64,000 bases of DNA, from NCBI GenBank assembly GCA_903837285.1, contig CAILUD010000203.1, positions 1 to 64,000 of the forward strand, in the 5' to 3' direction. Position 1 is the first letter of the stretch. Each line of letters begins with the position of its first letter. This document shows, one piece after another, positions 45,274 through 55,299 of this stretch. The notes beneath the pieces are model-generated. The model saw only the letters and a program-made list of their open reading frames with translations. It was not told the DNA's origin and searched no databases. Source of the stretch: an uncultured Bacteroidota bacterium. GTDB lineage: Bacteria > Bacteroidota > Bacteroidia > Bacteroidales > GWA2-32-17. The position numbers were made by a program, and so were the translations under genes.

Positions 45274-46605
45274 ATGAGAACTGTTTTAAAATTCAGCTTT
45301 ATTATTTTCTCGATTTTATTCTCATTAAATATTAAAGCACAAAATAATGTTGGAATAGGCACAAATAACCCTGATATTAATTCGATTCTTGAGCTTTCAT
45401 CAACAACTAAAGGTTTATTAATTCCTCGCTTAACAACATTGCAACGTACAGCGATGAATCCTTCACTTAGTACCACTCAAACAGGATTACTTGTTTTTGA
45501 CACTAATGATAATGTGTTTTATTTCTGGAATGGTACTGCATGGACACAAATAGGAGCTGGTTCAGCCGGTTGTACCACACTTGAAAATGCGTATAATTGC
45601 GGAGGAAACGGAGCAGGAAGAATAATAAATGCGAATTACGGACCTTTTGAAATAAATGCATCAACAGCAGCAACAAATGCAATTAAAATAACTCATTCAA
45701 ATAGTGGTGTTGCGATTAATGCTTCGAGTACACTTGCTTCAAACGCTTATTCAACAATTCAATCGACTACAATTTCAACAAACAGTCTAGTTTCGGCAAT
45801 CCTAGGAAATTCATCTGGTGCAGGATTTGGAGTTTCGGGGCAAATTGCATCAACCGGAACTTCACAAGCAGCTGTATATGGAAATAACTTAAGAACTAAT
45901 GGCGGACATGGAGTTTGGGGATTTGGTTTTAATGGTGTTGTTGGTGAAACTAATTATGATGCTGCCTTCGGAGTTTACGGTTATAATCATGGAACCACAG
46001 ATCCTGGCGTAGGAACTGCAGGTATTGGCATTACTGGAATTGCTGGTCAAAGCACAAATTTAGCATTAAGTTATGGCGTTTTTTCTTTTGATGACGGTGG
46101 AATTACTGGTGCTCTCGACGTTGGAGGCAATTTTTCTGCTGGTGGTACAAAAGCTTTCAGAATTCAACATCCTTTAAAACCTAATATGTTTTTAAAACAT
46201 TTCTGTATTGAATCACCAGAAGTTCTTAATGTATATCGTGGAAATGTAATAATAGATAATAATGGTGAAGCATTAATAATTCTACCAGATTATTTTAAAT
46301 CAATTAATATTAATTTTTCTTACAACCTAACATCGATAGGTGTTGCTGCGCCAGATCTTCATGTTAAAAATGAAGTAACTGAAAATACATTTACAATAGC
46401 AGGTGGAAAACCAGGTTCTAAAGTTTCATGGACTCTATATGCTGAAAGAAATGATAAATATATTCAGGAACACCCTGAATCAAAAGAAATAGAAGTTATA
46501 AAAAACGAAAGAGATCTTAAATTATTAAAAGGCGAAAAATTGACGCTTTTAAAAAATAATTATAACAACATACAGCAACCGATCATTAAAGTCAATGAAA
46601 ATTAA
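45274..46605 (+). CDS. secreted repeat-rich adhesin-like protein
   Basis: Exported protein of 443 residues. I chose the ATG at 45274 because MRTVLKFSFIIFS begins a clean signal peptide ending NIKAQ; the upstream ATG adds 11 residues before it. The mature start, NNVGIGTNNPDINSILELSS and KGLLIPRLT, is the motif that opens many Bacteroidota surface and tail-fibre-like proteins. The middle is Gly/Ala/Thr/Ser-rich with repeated GVxGxG-type turns (about 170-290). The C-terminal 60 residues are charged and lack an obvious T9SS sorting domain. Followed closely by a T9SS cargo gene and a PorP/SprF gene. Confidence 0.7.
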   Translation: MRTVLKFSFIIFSILFSLNIKAQNNVGIGTNNPDINSILELSSTTKGLLIPRLTTLQRTAMNPSLSTTQTGLLVFDTNDNVFYFWNGTAWTQIGAGSAGCTTLENAYNCGGNGAGRIINANYGPFEINASTAATNAIKITHSNSGVAINASSTLASNAYSTIQSTTISTNSLVSAILGNSSGAGFGVSGQIASTGTSQAAVYGNNLRTNGGHGVWGFGFNGVVGETNYDAAFGVYGYNHGTTDPGVGTAGIGITGIAGQSTNLALSYGVFSFDDGGITGALDVGGNFSAGGTKAFRIQHPLKPNMFLKHFCIESPEVLNVYRGNVIIDNNGEALIILPDYFKSININFSYNLTSIGVAAPDLHVKNEVTENTFTIAGGKPGSKVSWTLYAERNDKYIQEHPESKEIEVIKNERDLKLLKGEKLTLLKNNYNNIQQPIIKVNEN

Positions 46606-46622
46606 AGTATAGAATAAATACA

Positions 46623-48527
46623 ATGATCAAAAGCCTTACATATATACTTTTTATTAACGTTTTTTTGTTGATTTTTCAGCTTAATTGCTTATCGCAATTA
46701 GTTACTAATAATTCAGGTTTAATTTATATTTCGAATGGTACTATTGTTAAAATTTCAGGAGATATTGAGAATAAAACAGGATCAATAATAGACAATAATG
46801 GAGAACTTACTATTTCTGGTAATTTAATTAACAATTCGCAATTAAACTCAAACGGGAACATTAATCTTTCTGGAAACTGGCAAAATAATTCAGTATTTAG
46901 TCATGTTAATGGTAATGTTATTTTAGAAGGAAACACACAAAATATAGGAGGCACAAATCCTAGCGATTTCTATAATCTTACATTATTGGGAAGCGGTGTT
47001 AAAAGCATTAATCAAAATATAAATATTTCAAATTCGCTTGCATTAAACGACAGAGAAATTGATATTGCAAATTTTAATTTAGAAATAGAAAACCCTAACT
47101 CATCAGCTATTTCGAGAACTACAGGATTTGTTAGCAATAACTTGCAAGGAAGATTAATTCGAAATACTAATTCTAATACAATTTATCTTTTTCCATTGGG
47201 ATCATCAATTACTACTCAAAGATACAGACCTGTTGAAATTGTTCCTATTAACAATGCGGCAAATAAATATTCAGCCGGAATGGTTAATCACGATGCTGGT
47301 ATCGACGGGCTTAACTTAAATCAGACCGACACCAATCTTTGTAATTTAAATAACAGGTATTATCATTTGGTAAATAGAGACAGCGGTTCAACATATGCAA
47401 GGATTATTTTTTACTACGATTCGATTAACGATGGAATACAAACAACTGCTGCAAACTGGAATAGTACACCACCTGCAAAGTGGAAAAAAGCTGACAGCAC
47501 ATATTACTCATTCAACAATCCTTTAAGCAAGATAACAATTAATCACTGGCTATTTTCGGGATCTAATATTTTTGTTTTAGGTAATTCAGTTAATAAAGTG
47601 GAACTTGGACAAAACATTGCAGGATGTTTAGGAGATACAATATTGTTAGATGCAACAAACCAGTTTACAAGTTATTTATGGTCTAACGGAGCAAATACGC
47701 AAACTATTAACGCCATATCAAGTGGAGTTTATTATGTTACTGTATCTTCAAACAATTGCTTTTCTAACGATTCTGTAACAATTACACTAAGTCCACTACC
47801 CCTTGCAAATGCAGGACCTGATGTTAGTATTTGCAATGGAGACTCAGTTCAATTAAATGCTTCGGGTGGAACGAGCTACAACTGGATTACAACAACTGGA
47901 TTAAACAATTCTAATATTAGTAATCCTATTGCAAATACAACAATTAGCACTTCATATATTGTTAATGTAACAAATGGTCAATGCAGTAAAAAGGATACAG
48001 TATTTGTTACCGTATTACCAATACCTACAGTAAATGCAGGCACCGACTCTATAATTTATGAAGGAAGTCAATACCAATTTTTACCTACTGTCTCAAATTA
48101 CGCAACAGCTATTTGGGCACCAAATACTGGTTTAACCAATGCAAATATTTTAAATCCGATTGCTACGATAAACAATACCATTACCTATATTTTAACCGTA
48201 TATGATAATAACGGCTGTTATAATTCTGACGATATAACATTAATCACTATTCCGAAACCATATTATGATATAATAATTTTTAACACATTTACTCCTAATA
48301 TTGACAATGTAAACGACAGATGGTTTATAGAAAACATTTCGCAATACCCCGATAATCATTTAAGTATTTACAATAGAAATGGGCATATTGTTTATGACAA
48401 ACAAGGATACAACAATGAATGGGACGGAAAATATTTTGGAAACGATTTACCAGAAGCAACATATTATTATGTGTTAAAGATTACCGGACAAGATATATTT
48501 AAAGGCGATGTAACAATAATCAGATAA
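46623..48527 (+). CDS. T9SS type B sorting-domain surface protein
   Basis: Large secreted protein (634 residues). The signal peptide ends near residue 24 (NCLSQ). Residues 30-330 are Asn-rich with regular beta repeats. Two or three PKD/Ig-like segments follow (CLGDTILLDATNQFTSYLWS, CNGDSVQLNASGGTSYNWI). The C-terminal 85 residues (about 550-634), with FTPNIDNVNDRW, LSIYNRNGHIVY and NNEWDGKYFG, are the CHU_C/type B signal recognised by the type IX secretion system. The neighbouring PorP/SprF-like gene is the usual partner for type B cargo. Confidence 0.85.
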   Translation: MIKSLTYILFINVFLLIFQLNCLSQLVTNNSGLIYISNGTIVKISGDIENKTGSIIDNNGELTISGNLINNSQLNSNGNINLSGNWQNNSVFSHVNGNVILEGNTQNIGGTNPSDFYNLTLLGSGVKSINQNINISNSLALNDREIDIANFNLEIENPNSSAISRTTGFVSNNLQGRLIRNTNSNTIYLFPLGSSITTQRYRPVEIVPINNAANKYSAGMVNHDAGIDGLNLNQTDTNLCNLNNRYYHLVNRDSGSTYARIIFYYDSINDGIQTTAANWNSTPPAKWKKADSTYYSFNNPLSKITINHWLFSGSNIFVLGNSVNKVELGQNIAGCLGDTILLDATNQFTSYLWSNGANTQTINAISSGVYYVTVSSNNCFSNDSVTITLSPLPLANAGPDVSICNGDSVQLNASGGTSYNWITTTGLNNSNISNPIANTTISTSYIVNVTNGQCSKKDTVFVTVLPIPTVNAGTDSIIYEGSQYQFLPTVSNYATAIWAPNTGLTNANILNPIATINNTITYILTVYDNNGCYNSDDITLITIPKPYYDIIIFNTFTPNIDNVNDRWFIENISQYPDNHLSIYNRNGHIVYDKQGYNNEWDGKYFGNDLPEATYYYVLKITGQDIFKGDVTIIR

Positions 48528-48532
48528 TATAA

Positions 48533-49444
48533 ATGAAGAAAATATTATACATATTGTTTTTTATAAATATTTTTAACTGCAACGCACAACAATTACCACA
48601 GCTTTCGCTACATACATTTGATTATGCTGTTTTTAATCCCGCAGCCAATGGAACAAAACCTAATAGTGAAGTAATGCTTCATCACAGAAGCCAGTGGGCA
48701 GGCTTCAGCAATGCTCCAAGCACACAATTTCTTACGTATAACGGAAAAGCAAATGAGACAATGGGTATTGGTGGTAATATAATGAATGACATTACTGGAC
48801 CAACTCGTCGTTTAGCTGCTTCCGTTGCATATAACTACAAAATTAAATTCGAAACATTTAAATTATCAGTAGGATTAGCAGCAGGAATAATGCAATATGG
48901 CATTGATGGGAATAAAATTACATTACATGAAAACACAGATCTGGCAGTAGCAGAACATAGTTCACTAAAATCAATAAGACCAAACATTGACTTTGGGACT
49001 TTTCTTTACACTGACAAATTTTCGGCAGGAATTAGTATAATGCAATTGCTTGCTAACAAAATAAAATTTAAAGATGATTTAATTAATCCTGAAGTTAAAC
49101 TTGCAAACCATTTTTATATAACAAGCAGTTATAAAATTGATTTAAATGAGAGAATAAAACTTCAACCATCTTTTATGGTGGGCGGTGCATTTGGCACTCC
49201 GTTAATTGTTGACTTAGGAATTAAAGCAGAATTTCAAGAGAAAATTACTGCCGGAATAAGTTTCAGAACAAAAGATGCAATAGTTTTAATGGCAGGAGTA
49301 AAAATTAAAAAGCTTTTTACTATTGCTTATGCATACGACATGGTAATTTCAAAGCTTAGGAAATACAATAGTGGTTCGCATGACATTATTTTAGCATTTG
49401 ATATAATAACTAAAAAAGTTGAAAAACCTGCTTTGTACAAATAG
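48533..49444 (+). CDS. PorP/SprF family outer-membrane protein
   Basis: Beta-barrel partner of type B T9SS cargo. The signal peptide ends NCNAQ. The family motif follows directly: LPQLSLHTFDYAVFNPAANG, then LHHRSQWAGFSNAPSTQ. It has 303 residues with strand-rich sequence throughout. It starts 5 bases after the type B protein, so they are probably cotranscribed and functionally paired (anchoring or secretion of the upstream product). It ends one base before the convergent FAA hydrolase gene. Confidence 0.87.
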   Translation: MKKILYILFFINIFNCNAQQLPQLSLHTFDYAVFNPAANGTKPNSEVMLHHRSQWAGFSNAPSTQFLTYNGKANETMGIGGNIMNDITGPTRRLAASVAYNYKIKFETFKLSVGLAAGIMQYGIDGNKITLHENTDLAVAEHSSLKSIRPNIDFGTFLYTDKFSAGISIMQLLANKIKFKDDLINPEVKLANHFYITSSYKIDLNERIKLQPSFMVGGAFGTPLIVDLGIKAEFQEKITAGISFRTKDAIVLMAGVKIKKLFTIAYAYDMVISKLRKYNSGSHDIILAFDIITKKVEKPALYK

Positions 49445-50056
49445 TTACTTTATCTCAAAATCCATCATTTTTTTATCGTCAATAAAAGCCTGAAGTCTAT
49501 CACCGACATTAACAGGGCCAACGCCAGAAGGAGTTCCGGTATAAATTAAATCGCCTGTTTTTAGTGTAACAAATTGCGATATATATTCAATTACAGCATC
49601 GATATGAAAAATCATATCAGAAGTATTTCCTTTTTGCACTACCTCATCATTTTTGGTTAAAGAAAAATTAAGATCATTAACATTCTTAACATCATCCAGA
49701 GAAATAAAACGAGATATTGCAGCAGAATTATCAAATGCTTTACTTATTTCCCAAGGCAAGCCTTTGGTTCTGCATTTTTCCTGAAGGTCTCGAGCAGTAA
49801 AATCGATACCTACAGCAATACTATCATAATATCTATGAGCAAATTTTTTGGAAATTGATTTACCTACTTTATTTATTTTAAAAACTATTTCGACTTCGTA
49901 ATGTAAGTTTTTAGAAAAAGAAGGGATAAAAAAAGGCTTATTGTTACGTAACAAAGCACAATCGGGTTTAAAAAATATTACAGGTTCGGATGGAACATCA
50001 TTCTTAAGTTCTTTGGCATGTTCGGCGTAATTACGACCTACGCATATAATTTTCAT
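49445..50056 (-). CDS. fumarylacetoacetate hydrolase family protein
   Basis: FAH-fold enzyme (203 residues, a minimal single-domain form). Conserved elements: KIICVGRNYAEHAKEL at the start, PVIFFKPDCALL, HYEVEIVFKI with the metal-binding Glu pair, GIDFTARDLQ, and TGTPSGVGPVNVGD near the end. Such proteins are acylpyruvate hydrolases or oxaloacetate decarboxylases; the substrate here is undetermined. Last gene of a minus-strand run from the PD40 paralogues. Confidence 0.87.
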   Translation of the reverse strand: MKIICVGRNYAEHAKELKNDVPSEPVIFFKPDCALLRNNKPFFIPSFSKNLHYEVEIVFKINKVGKSISKKFAHRYYDSIAVGIDFTARDLQEKCRTKGLPWEISKAFDNSAAISRFISLDDVKNVNDLNFSLTKNDEVVQKGNTSDMIFHIDAVIEYISQFVTLKTGDLIYTGTPSGVGPVNVGDRLQAFIDDKKMMDFEIK

Positions 50057-50067
50057 AAAATAGGAAT

Positions 50068-50835
50068 TTATTTATTTTTCATTCTTAATTTAATCTCGGT
50101 TAAAACCTTTTTTGTATAAAGTGGAAACTGACTATTTAACATCCAGCCATAATAACCAGGATCTTTAACAAAAACGTCTTCAACAGCCATTCCCTTGTAC
50201 TTTCCAAAATTAAAAACCTCAACATCTTTGTCGTTATAAATAATTTGTCCCGCTAAATCCACCGTTCTGTTTTGTGATGAAAACTCGCTAAGTTCGGGAA
50301 TTGTTTTAGGCATATCAGGATACACATCAAATTGAGCTTTTAAAATCTCATATGTCGCAAGAGTATCTGCTTTTGAACTATGAGCGTCAATTAATTCTTT
50401 TTTGCAATAGAACTTATATGCAGCGGCTAAATTACGCTGTTCCATTTTATGAAAAATAACCTGCACATCAACAAATTTTCTATTCTTCATATCAAAATCA
50501 ACTTCTGCACGAAGAAACTCTTCTGCAAGCAACGGGATATCAAATTTATTTGAATTAAATCCTGCTATATCAGCACCTTCAAAAACTGAAGCTACACTTT
50601 TAGCAATTTCTTTAAATGTTGGTTTATCTTTTACATCTTCATCGGATATACCATGAATATCGGTAGAAAATTGCGGGATGGGAATAGTGGGATTTACAAG
50701 AAATGTTTTTTCGGTTTCTTTACCATTTGTTTCAATTCTAATAAGCGTTAGCTCAACTATTCTGTCAGTTGTTATATTAATGCCAGTGGTTTCTAAATCG
50801 AAAATAACCATTGGGCGTTTTAAATTCAATTCCAT
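50068..50835 (-). CDS. 3'-5' exonuclease (DnaQ/DEDD family) with C-terminal DUF3820-like domain
   Basis: Nuclease of the DEDD superfamily. ExoI motif FDLETTGINITTDRIVEL (13-30) supplies the first Asp/Glu pair; ExoII is GFNSNKFDIPLL; ExoIII is near DAHSSKADTLATYE (H-x4-D form, DEDDh). The last 50 residues (NFGKYKGMAVEDVF ... YGWMLNSQF) match a small domain often appended to exonucleases of this kind. 255 residues. It may act in DNA repair or RNA turnover; no polymerase is fused. Confidence 0.85.
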   Translation of the reverse strand: MELNLKRPMVIFDLETTGINITTDRIVELTLIRIETNGKETEKTFLVNPTIPIPQFSTDIHGISDEDVKDKPTFKEIAKSVASVFEGADIAGFNSNKFDIPLLAEEFLRAEVDFDMKNRKFVDVQVIFHKMEQRNLAAAYKFYCKKELIDAHSSKADTLATYEILKAQFDVYPDMPKTIPELSEFSSQNRTVDLAGQIIYNDKDVEVFNFGKYKGMAVEDVFVKDPGYYGWMLNSQFPLYTKKVLTEIKLRMKNK

Positions 50836-50841
50836 TAAATT

Positions 50842-52404
50842 TTATTTTTTCTTAAGGTAAATATTTCTTGGTACCAATACCTGTATAGGTTGTTCGTCGC
50901 GAATAATAATTTCTTTTTTATATGGCAGATATGCTTTACCTTCTATTTCAAGATCCCAGTTTCCAGGAGGAAGTGCTATAGTATATTTCCCAGTTTTACT
51001 TGGCTGATAAGTTGCAAAAACCTCATTATTTTTATCTTTGTTATATACCTTTATTGTTAAAACTGAATCGACTTTATTAATTGGAACAAAAGACAATGAA
51101 TCTCCAACTAAAATTTTCCCGGTATAAATAATATTTGTTTTTGGAATATCATTAAAAATAACTCTGTAAACATCAAGTCCACCTAATCCAGTTGTCTCTA
51201 ATTTACTGATATAGCCATACCTGGCATTTGATGTTAAAGCAATATTAAAGTTATCATATGTATCATTAATCGGATATCCTAAATTTTTTGGCTCAGCCCA
51301 TTTCTCTTCAACTAAACGACTTCTAAAAACATCATAGCCGCCCATTGAGTTATGCCCAGTTGAGGAAAAATATAATGTTGTTCCTTCTGCAGTTATGTAT
51401 GGGTAATTTTCGTCATTTGCAGTATTAACAGGTTCGCCAAGATTAAAAGGAATACCCCATGTTCCATCAGGTAATTGAATAGAATAATAAATATCAAAAC
51501 CACCTATGCCGCCTGGCCTATCACTTGAGAAAAACAGGGTATCACCAGATTGTGAAATTGACGCACCAGCTTCACCGAATTTTGAATTAATATTTTTTCC
51601 TATGTCAGCTAACTCTAAATAACTTCCTGATTTATTTTTCTGAGAAAAATATATTTCATTTGGTGCACTAAGCCTATCAACATGCGCTAAAATTAGTGAT
51701 CCATCTTTATTTATACCAACAGCCTCGGCATTTTCATCAGTATTAATTTTAGAACTAATTGATTTTGCTTTTTGCCATGAGCCATCAACTTTATTACTGG
51801 TATAAACTCCACGTATGAACTGCTGATATTCGTTATTATATTTTCGTGCTGACGAAAAGACCATAAATGTTTCGTCCTCAGTGATAAACGGAATATAATC
51901 ATCTTGAGGAGAATTAACACTTTCGCCTAAATTAACAAAAGTTACTTTAAGTGGTTTTGATACTAATGCTTTTGCATTGCTACACATTTCCATAAACCTA
52001 TCTAACTGGGTTAATTGTTCTGAATTTCTAGTCTTTAAACCTAAGTATTTTTTTGCAAACTCATTTGCTTTATCGAAATCATGACGATAGAAGTATGCCT
52101 GAGCTATATCGAATTGAATAGATTCGAAACTTGAACCTTTTGCACTATCTGCAAACAAAAGATAAGGAAGAGCATTAACTTTTGCATAATTTGTTTTAAG
52201 GTAACAAAAACCAACTCTATAATTAACTTTTGGATCGTCTTTATACTTTTTTATTACTTTAAGATACTGCTTAAGCGCCACTTCATAATTTTCATCTTCG
52301 AAATTAGAATCAGCATCTCCTAATACTTCTGCTTGTGAATATGACGAAAAGCTAATAACAAGTATAAAAAACAATGTTGAGAAGGAGTAAATAATCCGTT
52401 TCAT
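50842..52404 (-). CDS. TPR/PD40 beta-propeller envelope protein (paralogue 1)
   Basis: Exported 520-residue protein. Signal peptide 1-24 (SYSQA). A TPR-like helical region (30-150) precedes a PD40/WD40-like propeller, with blades such as DTLFFSSDRPGGIGGFDIYY and TTLYFSSTGHNSMGGYDVF. The C-terminal 90 residues resemble a carboxypeptidase-regulatory beta domain (GNWDLEIEGKAYLPYKKEI). This matches the N-terminal parts of PorE-like OmpA proteins, but no OmpA domain follows. Paralogous to the gene immediately upstream. Confidence 0.75.
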   Translation of the reverse strand: MKRIIYSFSTLFFILVISFSSYSQAEVLGDADSNFEDENYEVALKQYLKVIKKYKDDPKVNYRVGFCYLKTNYAKVNALPYLLFADSAKGSSFESIQFDIAQAYFYRHDFDKANEFAKKYLGLKTRNSEQLTQLDRFMEMCSNAKALVSKPLKVTFVNLGESVNSPQDDYIPFITEDETFMVFSSARKYNNEYQQFIRGVYTSNKVDGSWQKAKSISSKINTDENAEAVGINKDGSLILAHVDRLSAPNEIYFSQKNKSGSYLELADIGKNINSKFGEAGASISQSGDTLFFSSDRPGGIGGFDIYYSIQLPDGTWGIPFNLGEPVNTANDENYPYITAEGTTLYFSSTGHNSMGGYDVFRSRLVEEKWAEPKNLGYPINDTYDNFNIALTSNARYGYISKLETTGLGGLDVYRVIFNDIPKTNIIYTGKILVGDSLSFVPINKVDSVLTIKVYNKDKNNEVFATYQPSKTGKYTIALPPGNWDLEIEGKAYLPYKKEIIIRDEQPIQVLVPRNIYLKKK

Positions 52405-52428
52405 ATTTATAAATTATTTAGCAATTTA

Positions 52429-54000
52429 CTATTTTTTTAAAGAAAGTGAAAATATTTTTTCGGTTTCTGGTTGATACAAATCACGGTCCAAAATTAAAAT
52501 ATTTCCTGTATATTCATTGTATCCATGAGCTTGTATTACCAATTTATACTCGCCTAAAGGCAAAGCAGCAATAAAACGACCAAGGCGATTATTGTAAATA
52601 TATTTTCCAAAGAGATTTTGTTTTAAATCATAAACTGAAATATCCAATTCGTCATTTCCTAATTTCCAATCCTCATTTCCTTTTTCGGCTGTAATAACAA
52701 TTTTACCTTTAACAACAGTCACTAATTCATCATTATCTTTAAACGTAACCCTATAAATATCGAGCCCACCCATTCCTTCTTTTCTTATTGAAGAAACATA
52801 TCCATATCGCCTGTTTGACGAAAATGAAATAGTTAAATCATCACCTGGTGTATTAATAGGATATCCAAGATTTGTAGGCTTAGTCCATTCGCCTGTTATT
52901 TCGTTTAAAAAAGTTACAAATAAATCATACCCACCCATACTATTGTGCCCTTTGCTTGCAAAATATAATGTTTTACCATCAGGTGAAATATTTGGGCATG
53001 TTTCATCGTAAATTGTATTAATAACCTCTCCTAAATTTTTTAATGGTCCCCATGTACCATTTGGTAATTTTTTAACAACATAAATATCACTTTTACCTTT
53101 TCCTTCATTATTTTCCTGAGAAATGTACACAGTGTTATTATCTGATGAAATACAGGCACCATTTGATGATTTTATAGCTAAAGGATGAAACCAATCATTT
53201 GCAGTTTCAAATTTAAATAATTTACTTTTTAACAATGCCATATCAACTTCGCTATACGATTTTTGATAACTGCCACACACAAACAATTTTTTTCCATCAT
53301 TACTTAAGCCAACAGTTCTTTCGTTATCGTTTGTGTTAATGTATTGTAAAGGTTTTGAGAAACTCCAGGCATTTTTTTCGGGATAACTTATATAAATATT
53401 CTGATCGAACATTTTTGTTACTTCATCAAATTTTTTATCAGAAGTATAAACCAGAAACTCTTCGTTTTTAGGAACAAATGGGTTATAATCATTAGATGAA
53501 GAATTAATATTTACACCTAAATTATCAAAAGAAACATTTACCGGTTTATTCATTAGCACGATTGCAGACTCACACATCTCAACATATCGCTTTGATTCTG
53601 CAATTTGTTCTGGTTTTAAATCAGGTGTTGCAATAAATGTATTAAACATATCTATTGCATCAGAAAAAAGATATTGAGACATATACGTCATAGCAATCCA
53701 ATAGCTTACATCGGCAGGTGCTTTAGAATTTCCCATTAATGGTTCGAGTGCTTTTAATGACTTAGCATTATCCAATGCAGCTATAAAATTAGCGACCCCA
53801 AACCTATAACAATATTCAACATTGCTTGGCATAAGGTTACTTAACCTTTCGTATGAATTTGCAGCTAATTTATAATTATTATTCTGCCAATCTTTTTCGG
53901 CTTGTTTACTTAAATCGGTACCAACTAAAACATTTGGCTGAGTATTTCCAACAAAAGGTAAAATAACAAGACCAAATAGTAACAAGATTGTTGATTTCAT
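52429..54000 (-). CDS. TPR/PD40 beta-propeller envelope protein (paralogue 2)
   Basis: Tandem homologue of the downstream gene, 523 residues, same order of parts. Signal peptide (to about residue 20, VGNTQ), TPR-like helices, PD40 blades (DGKTLYFASKGHNSMGGYDLF, RYGYVSSIRKEGMGGLDIY), and a C-terminal regulatory-like beta domain (PLGEYKLVIQAHGYNEY). It too lacks an OmpA peptidoglycan-binding domain. The dnaN terminator lies just upstream, so its promoter must be within the roughly 60-base gap. Confidence 0.75.
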   Translation of the reverse strand: MKSTILLLFGLVILPFVGNTQPNVLVGTDLSKQAEKDWQNNNYKLAANSYERLSNLMPSNVEYCYRFGVANFIAALDNAKSLKALEPLMGNSKAPADVSYWIAMTYMSQYLFSDAIDMFNTFIATPDLKPEQIAESKRYVEMCESAIVLMNKPVNVSFDNLGVNINSSSNDYNPFVPKNEEFLVYTSDKKFDEVTKMFDQNIYISYPEKNAWSFSKPLQYINTNDNERTVGLSNDGKKLFVCGSYQKSYSEVDMALLKSKLFKFETANDWFHPLAIKSSNGACISSDNNTVYISQENNEGKGKSDIYVVKKLPNGTWGPLKNLGEVINTIYDETCPNISPDGKTLYFASKGHNSMGGYDLFVTFLNEITGEWTKPTNLGYPINTPGDDLTISFSSNRRYGYVSSIRKEGMGGLDIYRVTFKDNDELVTVVKGKIVITAEKGNEDWKLGNDELDISVYDLKQNLFGKYIYNNRLGRFIAALPLGEYKLVIQAHGYNEYTGNILILDRDLYQPETEKIFSLSLKK

Positions 54001-54018
54001 AGTCTTAATATTAAAAAA

Positions 54019-54042
54019 AAAGGAAACCTAACGGTTTCCTTT
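54019..54042 (-). terminator. rho-independent terminator of dnaN
   Basis: AAAGGAAACC (54019-54028) pairs perfectly with GGTTTCCTTT (54033-54042) around TAAC. On the minus strand it follows the dnaN stop by 19 bases and continues into a T tract. Confidence 0.88.
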
Positions 54043-54061
54043 AATATATTTAAAATTCAGA

Positions 54062-55198
54062 TTAAATACTTTCATTTAACATCATTGGCATAAGCAACAT
54101 TAAAACCTCTTCATCTTTATTATCAACTTCTGATGGAAGTATAATTCCTGCACGTGTAGGGTCAGACAGCTCAAATCTAACTTCATTTGCAGAAATATTT
54201 AACAATATTTCCATTAGAAATACCGATTTAAAACCAATTTCCATTGTATCACCTTCAAAATTACAAGAGATTCTCTCTACAGCAGAAATTGCGAAATCAA
54301 TATCCTGAGCTGAAATAGTAAGCTGATTACCTGTAATCTGGAGTCTTACTAAATTTGTAGCCTGATTTGAGAATACACTAACACGTTTTAAACTGTTAAT
54401 TAACTCAACTCTATCTACTGTAAGTTTGTTCGGATTATCAACTGGGATAACAGAATTATATGCAGGATAATTACCATCAACAAGACGACATATTAACTTA
54501 TTTGTACCAATAGTAAAGAATGCATTTTTATCGTCAAATTCTAAAACTATATCGTTGGTTCCTTTAATTAATAGATTTTTAAGTAATGAGGCAGGTTTTT
54601 TAGGAAGAATAAAAGATGAAGCAACATCTGTTTTTACATCAAATCTTTTATATCTAACTAATTTGTGAGCATCAGATGCAACAAACCGCATTTCCTCGGC
54701 AGAGATTTCAATAAAAACACCATTCATTACAGGTCGTAGCTCATCATCAGCTGTAGCAAATAAAGTTTTATTTATTCCATTTAAAACTAAATCGGCTTTT
54801 AAAGTAATTTCTGAACCTTTGGCTTTTTTAAATGTAGGTAACTTTGGAAAATCGTTGCCATCCTGACCAATCAAAGAAAACTTTCCGTTTTGTGATAAAA
54901 CATCAACATTAAAAGTTTCTGTATTAATATTAAACGTAAGTGGCTGTTCTGCAAATTCTTTTAATATGTCAAGTAAACGTTTTGCTTCGATTGCAATAAC
55001 TCCTTCTCCTTCAACATTGGATAATTCCAAACCAGTTATAAGCGTTGATTCAAGATCAGAAGCAGTAACTTTTAGGTTTTTACCATCAACATTAAACAAA
55101 AAATTATCAAGAATAGGCAAAGAATTTTTTGAACTAATAACTTGCTTAATTGACTGCAAATGAGCAAATAACTCCGAACTAGATATTACAAAATTCAT
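54062..55198 (-). CDS. dnaN: DNA polymerase III sliding clamp beta subunit
   Basis: Ring-shaped processivity factor of the replicase. The 378 residues form three clamp domains of about 125 residues; signatures include VTASDLESTLITGLE in the first domain, DDELRPVMNGVFIE in the second, and the terminal LMPMMLN motif that closes the partner-binding pocket. dnaA and the origin are not in the window; dnaN sits after the gldFG operon here. Confidence 0.96.
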   Translation of the reverse strand: MNFVISSSELFAHLQSIKQVISSKNSLPILDNFLFNVDGKNLKVTASDLESTLITGLELSNVEGEGVIAIEAKRLLDILKEFAEQPLTFNINTETFNVDVLSQNGKFSLIGQDGNDFPKLPTFKKAKGSEITLKADLVLNGINKTLFATADDELRPVMNGVFIEISAEEMRFVASDAHKLVRYKRFDVKTDVASSFILPKKPASLLKNLLIKGTNDIVLEFDDKNAFFTIGTNKLICRLVDGNYPAYNSVIPVDNPNKLTVDRVELINSLKRVSVFSNQATNLVRLQITGNQLTISAQDIDFAISAVERISCNFEGDTMEIGFKSVFLMEILLNISANEVRFELSDPTRAGIILPSEVDNKDEEVLMLLMPMMLNESI

Positions 55199-55224
55199 TT
55201 CTTTTTATTTTATTTTAATTGTAC

Positions 55225-55232
55225 CAAAATTA
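55225..55232 (-). promoter_or_regulatory. possible -7 box upstream of dnaN
   Basis: CAAAATTA on the plus strand is TAATTTTG on the minus strand, a TAnnTTTG match, 27 bases before the dnaN start. A TTTG lies 16 bases further upstream, a little short for the -33 spacing. Confidence 0.4.
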
Positions 55233-55299
55233 ATAATTGTAAAGATAACAAAGGCTATAATTGCCATTAAATATTAACATTGAATTTATTTTATCAACA

